Assembly: GCF_020216685.1 (NCBI RefSeq)
Contig: NZ_JAIWNS010000062.1
Span: forward strand, 1 to 14,524
Direction of reading: 5' to 3'
Source of the DNA: Methanospirillum hungatei
GTDB taxonomy: Archaea > Halobacteriota > Methanomicrobia > Methanomicrobiales > Methanospirillaceae
Length of the DNA stretch: 14,524 bases
Position 1 is the stretch's first letter, and the number at the start of each line of letters is the position of its first letter. Under the pieces are notes generated by a model. It did not search any database, had not been told where the DNA came from, and worked only from the letters and a program-made list of their open reading frames with translations. Positions 1 through 6,159 of this stretch are shown in pieces. The position numbers were made by a program, and so were the translations under genes.

Positions 1-184
1 CCCGGTGACTCATCAGCATATTTGATTTATGGATAAGTCCCTTGATCGAACTATTCAGATATACGAATGCACCAAAGTTGGCAAAACCCTGGATTGTCCC
101 GGTATATGTCTTCCCTATGACGATGTCTGTAATACTGCACCCATCGCCAAGGCTGTAAACTATTGTCTCTGTTCCTGTTGGCAT
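1..184 (-). CDS. S1 RNA-binding domain protein, N-terminal part only (cut by window edge)
   Basis: Reading leftward from an ATG at 184-182, the minus strand encodes 61 residues before the window ends. After a leader of about 20 residues the protein enters a typical S1/OB-fold: GKTYTGTIQGFANFGAFVYL, then a GLIHKSNM strand, which matches the G-x-V-x-x-F-x-x-F-G-A-F-V pattern of S1 domains that bind single-stranded RNA or DNA. A GGTGA ribosome-binding site sits about five bases before the ATG; an in-frame GTG nine bases upstream (193-191) is possible but less well placed. S1 domains occur at the N-terminus of some methanogen DHH/RecJ-like phosphoesterases, so this may be one of those, but the rest is outside the window. 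The S1 call is firm; the full protein identity is not. Confidence 0.8.
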   Translation of the reverse strand, partial: MPTGTETIVYSLGDGCSITDIVIGKTYTGTIQGFANFGAFVYLNSSIKGLIHKSNMLMSHR

Positions 185-399
185 ACTATTCACCAGAGCG
201 AGATCCGGCCCGTCAGCCGGCAGCAGGAATTAACAAGAATTCTGCTCCATTGAAGGCGGAATGTAACGTTTCGCGTCAGAAGAATGCCGCCTCCATGTTA
301 GAAGCGGTTCATATGAGTAATGATAGTATCATCCTTTCTCCTATTTCAGGAGATCTGTCATCTGTTATCCAGGTCAGGTCTTTCTTGCCTGGTCTTTTC

Positions 400-460
400 C
401 TATGAAAATTGCTTCTGATCAGTTGACTTCCATCAATTGTTAACATTGCAATTTTCATAG
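400..460. repeat. Exact 13-base inverted repeat with 35-base spacer
   Basis: CTATGAAAATTGC at 400-412 is the exact reverse complement of GCAATTTTCATAG at 448-460, separated by 35 bases. The arms do not extend inward or outward. In RNA it would form a 13-pair stem with a 35-base loop. It sits in non-coding DNA between RNase Z and the S1-domain gene, so it could be a structured leader, an operator or a remnant of a mobile element; nothing in the sequence decides between these. Confidence 0.75.
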
Positions 461-500
461 TTTCAGGTGAGAACTACAAAGCAGTTCATGTGGGTTTCTT

Positions 501-507
501 AAAAAAA
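501..507 (-). terminator. Poly-T terminator after RNase Z
   Basis: On the minus strand the TAA stop of RNase Z (510-508) is followed immediately by seven T residues (507-501). A run of T in the RNA-like strand directly after a stop is the usual archaeal intrinsic terminator; no stem is needed. It would end the four-gene transcript 3461-508. Confidence 0.6.
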
Positions 508-1458
508 TTATTCATCCCTGAACGGGATATCAAAAACGGTAAGATCATCAGGAGCAAGTATCTCTCCTGAAAAATGAGTTCTTGCATCAGAGACATGGGT
601 ATCGGCAGACGTGTACCGGGTACTGAAATGGAAGAGGGCAAGACGGTGAGCCTTTAAGGTATGGGCAACCATGCCCGCTTCTGCCGCAGTTGCATGCATG
701 AACTCTTTTGCCCGCTCTTCTTCCTGATGGTCAAAGGTCGCATCATGAATGAGAAGATCTGCATCCTCTCCGATATCTGCAAGTTCTGAAAGGACCGGCC
801 GTGTGTCCCCGGTATAGATAACTTTCCTGCCCGGTCTCATGGGGCCCATGACCATTTCAGGAGTAATGTTCCGTTCTTCCCCATCGACAGTGATGGTAAC
901 CGCTGAGCCCCGCTGCAGTTTCCCAAAGAGTGGTCCTGGCCTGATACCAAGTTCAATGGCCCGTTCCCGGTTAAACCGGCCAGGTCTCATATTCTCTTCA
1001 AAGATGTACCCGACTCCGGGAATACCATGATCTGCTGCAAATACCCTGATTGAATACCCTTCATAGATGAGCAGATCACCTGCACGGACCTTTTGCGATT
1101 CTACAGGGAATGACAGCCTGGTCCTGCACAACCCTTTGATATCGTCCACCATCTCATGCACACAATCCGGGCCGACGATCGTCAGTGGCTGTTCCCGTCC
1201 GTTAAAGGACATCGTCTGCAAAAGGCCGATAACCCCGAGAAAATGGTCGGCATGCCAGTGGGATATATAGATAACTTCGGGAGAGAACCCGGCACGCGCT
1301 TTCATCATCTGCCGCTGGGCCCCTTCTCCACAGTCAAAGATCAGGTCATGAGACCCCCATTTTAAGAGGATGCAGGGAAGATTCCGGGATATCGTAGGAA
1401 GTGCCCCGGAGGTTCCCAGGAAAAATATCTGCAGGGTCTCTCCGGCGATTATGTCCAC
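508..1458 (-). CDS. rnz: Ribonuclease Z (tRNA 3'-end processing endonuclease)
   Basis: This 316-residue protein has the length and motifs of short-form RNase Z, the zinc-dependent endonuclease that removes the 3' trailer of precursor tRNAs. Visible are the N-terminal FFLGTSGALPT strand, the metallo-beta-lactamase motif HWHADH at residues 67-72 (catalytic Asp71), a further metal histidine at 144 (DHGIPGVGY), GDTRP with Asp218, HDATF near 238-242, and HFSTRY near 277-282. It is the last gene of a four-gene run and its GTG start (1458-1456) overlaps the previous gene by 10 bases. The start is uncertain: GGAG lies directly against the GTG, while the family usually begins close to the LQIFFLG strand. 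There a CTG codon at 1434-1432 follows a GGAGA. Function is near certain; the exact N-terminus is not. Confidence 0.95.
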   Translation of the reverse strand: MDIIAGETLQIFFLGTSGALPTISRNLPCILLKWGSHDLIFDCGEGAQRQMMKARAGFSPEVIYISHWHADHFLGVIGLLQTMSFNGREQPLTIVGPDCVHEMVDDIKGLCRTRLSFPVESQKVRAGDLLIYEGYSIRVFAADHGIPGVGYIFEENMRPGRFNRERAIELGIRPGPLFGKLQRGSAVTITVDGEERNITPEMVMGPMRPGRKVIYTGDTRPVLSELADIGEDADLLIHDATFDHQEEERAKEFMHATAAEAGMVAHTLKAHRLALFHFSTRYTSADTHVSDARTHFSGEILAPDDLTVFDIPFRDE

Positions 1459-2219
1459 CTCCGGATATGGGCGAGGGATCGCTTCGCTTCCGGAATGGAT
1501 CTCCCTTCTACCACGACAACCCCTTCGTACTCTCTTAGAATGGCCTTTGACAATGCATTCCAGTCAATAGTCCCCTCACCGATGGCAAGATGTTCGTCTG
1601 ACTTCCCGTGGTTGTCATGGATGTGGACATGAGAAGCGGATTTGAGCACCTTCATAAAGTCGTTCACCTTCCCCATCGTATGTGCATGACCGAAATCAAT
1701 CGTCATCGAGACCCCTTCAATATCTTCTATGATCCCCTGGATCTCTTCAGGATATCGGCAGAGAAAGTCATGAATATCTGGCATGTTCTCAAGACAGGCA
1801 ATAACCCCGTATTCTGACGCCACCTTTCCGACCTCCCGCATGGCCTCTTTCTGCAGCTGCCAAATCTTTTCAGGGACCAGTTTCCCGGTGCAGGAGAGGT
1901 AGCCGGGATGAATCGTTACCCGGTCGGTTATCTCTGATGCGAGCCTGATACACTCCGAGAGCTGTCTGACCGTCTCCCGCCAGATGGGATCATTGATAGC
2001 CGCCGGGTTCAGGTCACCAAAGGGAGCATGGACCGTGGTTTGCAAGGTTGTGGACCGGAGCGTTTCGATAACCCTCTCGTACTGGTCTTTTTTGCCAAAA
2101 TGGTAATTCCCATCCGCACAGATCTCCCACCCGTCAAATCCGGCCTCTTCAATACCATATATCCATGAGATGTCTTCCCAGACCTTTGAAGAAGACCCAA
2201 AAAAATATCTGATACTCAT
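1449..2219 (-). CDS. TIM-barrel sugar phosphate isomerase/epimerase or AP-endonuclease-family-2-like protein
   Basis: The 256-residue protein belongs to the xylose-isomerase-like TIM-barrel superfamily, which includes endonuclease IV and sugar isomerases. Barrel-strand motifs are in order: WEICADG near the N-terminus, VHAPFGDLN, TIHPGYL, CLENMP, TIDFGHAH, HVHIHDNHG followed by HLAIGEG, and VVVEGRS near the C-terminus. The Glu, Asp, His and Glu in these strands are the usual metal ligands. The full nine-ligand set of endonuclease IV is not obvious, so I do not call it a DNA repair enzyme; the substrate is unknown. Its ATG (2219-2217) overlaps the preceding gene's TGA as ATGA, indicating translational coupling. 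It lies between a kinase-like protein and RNase Z. Confidence 0.85.
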   Translation of the reverse strand: MSIRYFFGSSSKVWEDISWIYGIEEAGFDGWEICADGNYHFGKKDQYERVIETLRSTTLQTTVHAPFGDLNPAAINDPIWRETVRQLSECIRLASEITDRVTIHPGYLSCTGKLVPEKIWQLQKEAMREVGKVASEYGVIACLENMPDIHDFLCRYPEEIQGIIEDIEGVSMTIDFGHAHTMGKVNDFMKVLKSASHVHIHDNHGKSDEHLAIGEGTIDWNALSKAILREYEGVVVVEGRSIPEAKRSLAHIRRWT

Positions 2220-2761
2220 GCAGCCTTTATCCTGGTCAGATACTCCCTGACCTTCTCCTGGAATGCTTCTCTGGTCCCGTTATTCTCTATTCTGACCGAT
2301 GCAAGTTCCATTGCTCTTCCGAGGCCAAAAGAGCACTCCCGTTCGTCCCTGGCGATAAGTTCACCAATATCCTGCAGGTCATCTGATCGGCCCCGTTCTG
2401 ATAACCTGGCAAACCGGGTGGTGAGTGGTGCTTCGATGGAGACAAGAGAGAAATCAGGGAAGGTTTCAGAGAACAATGTCACCTCTGCATCACCCCGCAC
2501 TCCGTCAACCAGGACCACATCTGCCTTTTGCCGTGTTATCACCGGGACACACACCTGGGCAATTGCAGCCATACCGTGTTTTTCCCTGAGAGCCCGGGCA
2601 ACAATTCCCATGCTCTCATCGGTCGGGACAAGCCCCTGGTTCTGAACTTCTTCCCTGATGACATCGCCCATCACGACAACAGGAATTCCCATCTCCCGTG
2701 CGATAGCGGAGAATTCACCTTTCCCCGATCCCGGCATCCCCACTACTGCGAGTACCTTCAT
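2216..2761 (-). CDS. UPF0200 family P-loop kinase-like protein
   Basis: This 181-residue protein starts directly with a Walker A strand and loop, MKVLAVVGMPGSGKGE, with GMPGSGKG at residues 8-15. DVVLVDGVRGDAEV (about 80-93) resembles the Walker B/NMP-binding region, and RFARLSERGRSDD looks like an arginine-rich lid. These are traits of the archaeal UPF0200 family, related to adenylate kinase and dephospho-CoA kinase. It may be a small-molecule kinase, but the substrate is not known from sequence; the GTP-dependent archaeal dephospho-CoA kinase is a different family. The ATG (2761-2759) has a GGAGA site about eight bases upstream. Because the P-loop begins at residue 1-2, the start is secure, so the 47-base overlap with the upstream radical SAM gene is real. 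Confidence 0.85.
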   Translation of the reverse strand: MKVLAVVGMPGSGKGEFSAIAREMGIPVVVMGDVIREEVQNQGLVPTDESMGIVARALREKHGMAAIAQVCVPVITRQKADVVLVDGVRGDAEVTLFSETFPDFSLVSIEAPLTTRFARLSERGRSDDLQDIGELIARDERECSFGLGRAMELASVRIENNGTREAFQEKVREYLTRIKAA

Positions 2762-3461
2762 ATGTTATCTCTCCATCACTCCGTGTCCGTATTCTGACCG
2801 GTCGGCCCAGCCGGTCTGCTATTCCTTTCAGATTATTCAAATCAAGAGGCCGTATCCCTATATATACTCCCTGTTGCAGGACAAGATCTATGTCTGGAGC
2901 AACATCACGAGAGATCGTCATAATCTCTTCGCCATATCCGGGAAACAGCGTTACTACAACTTCAAAACCGGGGAGTGTTCCGGCATGACGAGCTTCTGTA
3001 CATAATGTCAGTGATTCCTTAACCTGTTTTCCAACTGCACGCTCTTTCCCCCTGACCGTGTACAGATTCCACTCAGCCTTGATATCGAGGGCAATATGAT
3101 CAATCAGCCTTTCTTCGATGAGTTTTCTGATTACATCCGGATACACGCCGTTTGTATGCAGGCCGGTGGAAAGTCCGATTGATCTGCTGTACCTGGCAAG
3201 CTCAAAAAGCGCAGGTGGCTGCATGGTTGCTTCACCCCCGGAAAAGATGACGCCACTGATGAGTAATGCAGAAGATCGGATGAGTTCTTTGATCTCTTCG
3301 ACAGGTCTTCGATCCTCTCCGGTCAGGATGCTTTGGTTATGACAGTACCAGCATTTGACCGGGCACCCCCTGAAAAAAACCACGCAAACTGATTTTCCCC
3401 GCCAGTCAACCGTGCTTAACGGGACAAATCCCCCAAAGTTTATCTGTATTGATTCAGCCAC
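2715..3461 (-). CDS. Radical SAM protein, anaerobic ribonucleotide reductase activase-like
   Basis: The 248-residue protein carries the radical SAM cluster motif CxxxCxxC (Cys33, Cys37, Cys40 in RGCPVKCWYCHNQ), which holds the [4Fe-4S] cluster that cleaves S-adenosylmethionine, followed by the GGE motif in FSGGEATM (74-80). The short N-terminus and WYCHN match proteins annotated as anaerobic ribonucleoside-triphosphate reductase activating protein (NrdG-like/PflA-like). No reductase gene (nrdD) lies next to it, so the target is inferred only. The only available start is a GTG at 3461-3459, preceded two codons earlier by an in-frame TAG; no good ribosome-binding site is visible, so the mRNA may be leaderless or nearly so. 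It heads the four-gene minus-strand run and is divergent from thiC. Confidence 0.85.
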   Translation of the reverse strand: MAESIQINFGGFVPLSTVDWRGKSVCVVFFRGCPVKCWYCHNQSILTGEDRRPVEEIKELIRSSALLISGVIFSGGEATMQPPALFELARYSRSIGLSTGLHTNGVYPDVIRKLIEERLIDHIALDIKAEWNLYTVRGKERAVGKQVKESLTLCTEARHAGTLPGFEVVVTLFPGYGEEIMTISRDVAPDIDLVLQQGVYIGIRPLDLNNLKGIADRLGRPVRIRTRSDGEITYEGTRSSGDAGIGER

Positions 3462-3606
3462 TACGCATGAAGGTTTGATCTCACTGCTATAGAATATTCA
3501 GGGTGAAACAATAGCAAAGCAATATTTCTTGTTTTCAAATAAACAAAAATGATGTCTTATTTGCAAAAAAGAGCCTTTATGTATCTTCTTACGGAACATA
3601 TAGGCT
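3462..3606. promoter_or_regulatory. Divergent promoter region between radical SAM operon and thiC, with inverted repeat
   Basis: This 145-base A/T-rich gap must hold two promoters. For thiC, TTTATGTATC at 3576-3585 is a plausible TATA box whose spacing would put transcription start close to the ATG, giving little or no leader. For the minus strand, TATTCTATAG-like sequence around 3488-3498 is a weaker candidate. CAAATAA (3536-3542) and TTATTTG (3557-3563) form an exact 7-base inverted repeat. With one bulged base the arms extend through TTTT (3532-3535) and AAAA (3565-3568), making an 11-base imperfect repeat just upstream of the thiC TATA box, a good position for a regulator. No TPP riboswitch features were found. 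Confidence 0.5.
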
Positions 3607-4887
3607 ATGTCAATAGTCGAGGATGCAAAAAAAGGCATCATCACCGAAGAAATGAAGGTCGTAGCGGCTCAGGAAGGCGTTACTGAAGATTTTATCCGCC
3701 GGGGGATCGCAAGCGGCCGGATCGTCATTCCGGTTTCACCCTACCGGAAGGTCAAATTATGCGGTATTGGTGGTGGCCTTCGGACCAAGGTGAACTGTTC
3801 AGTCGGGACCTCGACCGATATTGTTGATGTGGATATGGAGGTTGAGAAGGTAAAAGCCGGAGAGCGTGCCGGTGCCGATACCATTATGGAACTCTCAACC
3901 GGTGGAGATTTTGTTGAAATCCGCCGACGGTGCATAGAAGCCACCACTCTCTCCGTCGGTTCCGTTCCCCTCTATCAGGCATTTATCGAGGCAGCCAGGA
4001 AAGATGGTGCCGTTATTCATATGCGGGAAGATGACCTCTTCCGGATCACCGAGGAACAGGCAAAACTTGGAACAAACTTCATGGCTATACATACCGGTAT
4101 TAACCGGATCACCCTTGAACGGCTCCAGCGCCAGGGACGGCACGGGGGTCTTTGTTCCCGTGGTGGTGCCTTCCTGACTGCATGGATGCTCCATAATGAC
4201 AAGGAAAACCCACTCTACGCAGAGTTTGACTACCTGTGTGAGATCTTAAAAGAGCACGAAGTGACCCTTTCAACCGGGAACGGAATGCGGGCCGGAGCTG
4301 TTCATGACGCAACCGACCGTGCCCAGATACAGGAACTGATCATCAACGCAGAGCTTGGTGACCGTGCCCATGAGATGGGTATCCAGGTCATCGTGGAAGG
4401 CCCTGGTCATGTGCCACTTGATGAGATCGAAACGAATGTCAAACTGATGAAGCGGATGTCGGGAAATAAGCCGTTTTACATGCTCGGCCCAATTGTCACA
4501 GACATTGCACCAGGATATGATGACCGTGTCTCTGCCATTGGTGCAGCCATGTCCTCTATGTATGGCGCTGACTTCATCTGCTATGTAACTCCGGCTGAAC
4601 ATCTTGCCCTGCCAAATCCGGAAGAGGTCTATGAAGGTGTCATCTCCAGCCGGATTGCAGCTCATGTCGGTGATATGATAAAACTCAACAAGCGTGACCA
4701 GGACCTTGCCATGGGACATGCACGTCGTGACCTTGACTGGGAAGCCCAGTTTAATCTTGCTATCAACCCGTCACGGGCACGGCAGATCAGAAGTGAGCGT
4801 GCCTCAGCCGATACCGACGCCTGCACCATGTGTGGGGATTATTGCGCCCTCAAGATTGCAAATAAAGTCATCAAAAAACTTGACTAA
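3607..4887 (+). CDS. thiC: Phosphomethylpyrimidine synthase ThiC (or its HBI-synthase paralogue)
   Basis: ThiC is an unusual radical SAM enzyme that rearranges aminoimidazole ribotide into the hydroxymethylpyrimidine phosphate of thiamine. The 426-residue length fits the short archaeal/anaerobe form lacking the bacterial N-terminal extension. Diagnostic stretches are [38 protein letters not shown] and [16 protein letters not shown]. The C-terminal cluster motif is Cys406, Cys409, Cys413 (CTMCGDYC), spaced CX2CX3C as in anaerobes. The closely similar BzaF (hydroxybenzimidazole synthase for the cobamide lower ligand) shares this tail and cannot be excluded, since many methanogens make hydroxybenzimidazolyl cobamides. 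A YjbQ gene follows on the same strand, which mildly favours thiamine. The ATG has only a poor ribosome-binding site. Confidence 0.93.
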   Translation: MSIVEDAKKGIITEEMKVVAAQEGVTEDFIRRGIASGRIVIPVSPYRKVKLCGIGGGLRTKVNCSVGTSTDIVDVDMEVEKVKAGERAGADTIMELSTGGDFVEIRRRCIEATTLSVGSVPLYQAFIEAARKDGAVIHMREDDLFRITEEQAKLGTNFMAIHTGINRITLERLQRQGRHGGLCSRGGAFLTAWMLHNDKENPLYAEFDYLCEILKEHEVTLSTGNGMRAGAVHDATDRAQIQELIINAELGDRAHEMGIQVIVEGPGHVPLDEIETNVKLMKRMSGNKPFYMLGPIVTDIAPGYDDRVSAIGAAMSSMYGADFICYVTPAEHLALPNPEEVYEGVISSRIAAHVGDMIKLNKRDQDLAMGHARRDLDWEAQFNLAINPSRARQIRSERASADTDACTMCGDYCALKIANKVIKKLD

Positions 4888-4910
4888 TCTTTTTTTCTGT
4901 TCTTTTTTCG
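4888..4910 (+). terminator. Double poly-T terminator after thiC
   Basis: Directly after the thiC TAA there is a run of seven T (4890-4896) and, eight bases on, a run of six T (4903-4908). Two closely spaced T-runs after a stop are a typical archaeal intrinsic terminator and suggest that thiC is mostly transcribed alone, with some read-through into the next gene possible. Confidence 0.6.
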
Positions 4911-4945
4911 AAACTATCTTGCCTGCGGAGTACCATTCTCATGAT

Positions 4946-5365
4946 ATGGTACCATCCGGATCTATTACGCTTTCAACCAGGGGAGAAGGGGATATTGTTG
5001 ATATCACTGACAAGGTGCAGGATATCGCACGTTCATCAAGGGTAAAAACTGGGATCTGTCATGTGTTTGTAATCGGCTCAACGGCAGCAGTGACAACCAT
5101 CGAGTATGAACCCGGTGTTTTAAAAGACCTCTCACGGGCGCTGTCTGTCTCTGCCCCGTCTGATATCACCTATGCCCATGACAGCCGGTGGGGAGACGGG
5201 AATGGCAGATCGCATGTGAAAGCAGCTCTGGTCGGCCCGTCCCTGACAATTCCGGTACGGGATGGCGCACTTGTCCTCGGAACCTGGCAGCAGATTGTCC
5301 TGCTCGAACTTGATACCAGATCAGGGCGGGAACGGCACCTTATGGTAACCATACTTGGCGAATAG
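4946..5365 (+). CDS. YjbQ family (UPF0047) protein
   Basis: From ATG 4946 this encodes 139 residues, the normal size for the YjbQ/UPF0047 family. The family signature is clear: ITLSTRGEGDIVDITDKVQ at the N-terminus, a CHVFVIGSTAAVTTIE strand, WGDGNGRSHVKAALVGPS with the conserved His, TIPVRDGALVLGTWQQIVL, and a terminal VTILGE. Members form trimers and have weak thiamine-phosphate synthase activity, hence the database name secondary thiamine-phosphate synthase; the physiological role is unsettled. The frame is open well upstream inside thiC, but family alignment places the start here or at most at a TTG at 4919. GGAG at 4927-4930 is rather far away, so initiation may be weak. It follows thiC after 58 bases containing a terminator. 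Confidence 0.9.
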   Translation: MVPSGSITLSTRGEGDIVDITDKVQDIARSSRVKTGICHVFVIGSTAAVTTIEYEPGVLKDLSRALSVSAPSDITYAHDSRWGDGNGRSHVKAALVGPSLTIPVRDGALVLGTWQQIVLLELDTRSGRERHLMVTILGE

Positions 5366-5367
5366 CC

Positions 5368-5419
5368 AAAAAACCTCTCCGCTATAAGAATAAAATGCCC
5401 TGGAGAAGAATTTCTCTCC
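5368..5419 (-). terminator. Hairpin and poly-T downstream of UPF0147 (minus strand)
   Basis: Read on the minus strand, the 3' flank of the UPF0147 gene has a small GGAGA...TCTCC hairpin (5403-5419 region) and, further on, a run of six T (complement of A at 5368-5373) just before the convergent YjbQ stop. The T-run is the more reliable signal; the hairpin is short and may be chance. Confidence 0.4.
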
Positions 5420-5439
5420 TCCGAAAACAGATAGTGAAG

Positions 5440-5703
5440 TTAATCGAGCGGTACAGTCTCAAGCTGTGAGACCAGTTCCCAGACGCGGGTGCGTGCATGT
5501 CCTGGCATATTCGGGTCAGAGCTGATCTCATCAATCTTTGAAATTGCTTCTGCTGCCCGAAGGCCAAGCTGGCGATCCTGGTTCTGAAGAATAGTTCGGG
5601 TCTCGTCTGCTACACGGCGGATATTTCTGGGGATGGTGCCATCGTCAATAATGGCAGATAACATCTGAATACAGATATCGATGGTTTGTTCTGGAGTTGG
5701 CAT
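5440..5703 (-). CDS. UPF0147 family small archaeal protein
   Basis: The 87-residue, helical protein matches the archaea-specific UPF0147 family: a start of [18 protein letters not shown], the central [15 protein letters not shown] motif, and a C-terminal [18 protein letters not shown]. The family has no established biochemical role; its wide conservation in archaea suggests a basic cellular function. The ATG at 5703-5701 is preceded by AGGTGA at a spacing of five bases, a good ribosome-binding site. It is divergent from the ZNRD2-like gene and convergent with YjbQ. Confidence 0.92.
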   Translation of the reverse strand: MPTPEQTIDICIQMLSAIIDDGTIPRNIRRVADETRTILQNQDRQLGLRAAEAISKIDEISSDPNMPGHARTRVWELVSQLETVPLD

Positions 5704-5726
5704 ATTCTCACCTGCGTGAACCTTCG

Positions 5727-5754
5727 CTTATAAGTAGACCCCCACCCCATAAAA
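5727..5754. promoter_or_regulatory. Overlapping divergent TATA-like boxes
   Basis: The 63-base gap between the divergent UPF0147 and ZNRD2-like genes contains a perfect palindrome CTTATAAG (5727-5734) and, on the minus strand, TTTTATGG (complement of 5747-5754). CTTATAAG would fit as the TATA box of the plus-strand gene (start codon 33 bases beyond its end), and TTTTATGG as that of the minus-strand gene with a leader of about 20 bases holding its AGGTGA site. The two promoters would then cross one another. This is inferred from spacing alone. Confidence 0.4.
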
Positions 5755-5766
5755 CAGTACTGACCG

Positions 5767-6159
5767 ATGACCGATACAAAAAGCCCTGATGAGATAATGG
5801 CTGAGTACCTCCTGAAGGGAGGGAAGATGCTCTCAAAGACCTGCCCTGTCTGCCATTCCCCGCTCTTTGAGTATAAAGGAGAGACGTTCTGTGTGGTCTG
5901 CAAGGAAGACTCTCTACAAAATCAGACCACAAGACCCCCGGTACCCCCTCCCCGGTCCGGCCCTGATGGAGCGGTACAGGAACCGGTTGCACCAGGCGGA
6001 CTGGAGGATGAGTTTGCCCTCACTCTTCGGACCCTCCTTATTCAGGCACGCGAGGAACGGGACAGTACCCGGATCCTGAACCTTATGGAGTCCGTGAAAA
6101 AAGGGGCTGAAGCATATGCCCTGCTCCTTTACGGGTACGGACGGCGGGACAACTCATAA
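5767..6159 (+). CDS. ZNRD2 (Sjogren/scleroderma autoantigen 1)-like zinc-ribbon protein
   Basis: The 130-residue protein has an N-terminal DEIMAEYLLKGGKMLSKTCP segment that leads into a zinc ribbon with two cysteine pairs, CPVC and CVVC, separated by a short hairpin (FEYKGETF). This order is the hallmark of the archaeal relatives of human ZNRD2/SSSCA1 (autoantigen p27). A proline-rich linker (about 56-75) is followed by a C-terminal helix (EDEFALTLRTLLIQAREERD onward). Function in archaea is unknown. No clear ribosome-binding site precedes the ATG, consistent with a very short leader. Its 3' end overlaps the convergent hef gene by 31 bases (6129-6159). Confidence 0.85.
   Translation: MTDTKSPDEIMAEYLLKGGKMLSKTCPVCHSPLFEYKGETFCVVCKEDSLQNQTTRPPVPPPRSGPDGAVQEPVAPGGLEDEFALTLRTLLIQAREERDSTRILNLMESVKKGAEAYALLLYGYGRRDNS

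Larger units (their letters stand above)
185..507. other. 323-base intergenic region, no gene seen
   Basis: This gap lies between the S1-domain gene (starting at 184, leftward) and the 3' end of RNase Z. Open frames here lack a ribosome-binding site and coding character. It must hold the promoter of the S1 gene, but no strong TATA box is evident. It contains several symmetrical elements: AGGCGG (254-259) paired with CCGCCT (287-292), an odd-centred palindrome ATGATAGTATCAT (320-332), CCAGG/CCTGG (369-373 and 388-392), and the exact 13-base inverted repeat at 400-460 described separately. No tRNA cloverleaf was found. Confidence 0.5.

Noticed and set aside
29..405. Two overlapping plus-strand open frames at the left edge
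   Set aside because: The first is the opposite strand of the S1-domain gene; the second has no ribosome-binding site, no recognisable motif and runs through inverted repeats.
3462..3606. TPP riboswitch in front of thiC
   Set aside because: The 145-base gap lacks the conserved CTGAGA-type and other TPP-aptamer cores, and the TATA box leaves almost no leader.
4270..4719. 149-codon minus-strand open frame within thiC
   Set aside because: It is entirely opposite a well-supported gene and has no motif; long antisense frames are common in such codon usage.
4694..4945. A longer YjbQ protein starting inside thiC
   Set aside because: The extra 84 residues are the out-of-frame shadow of thiC; the family starts at about 4946.
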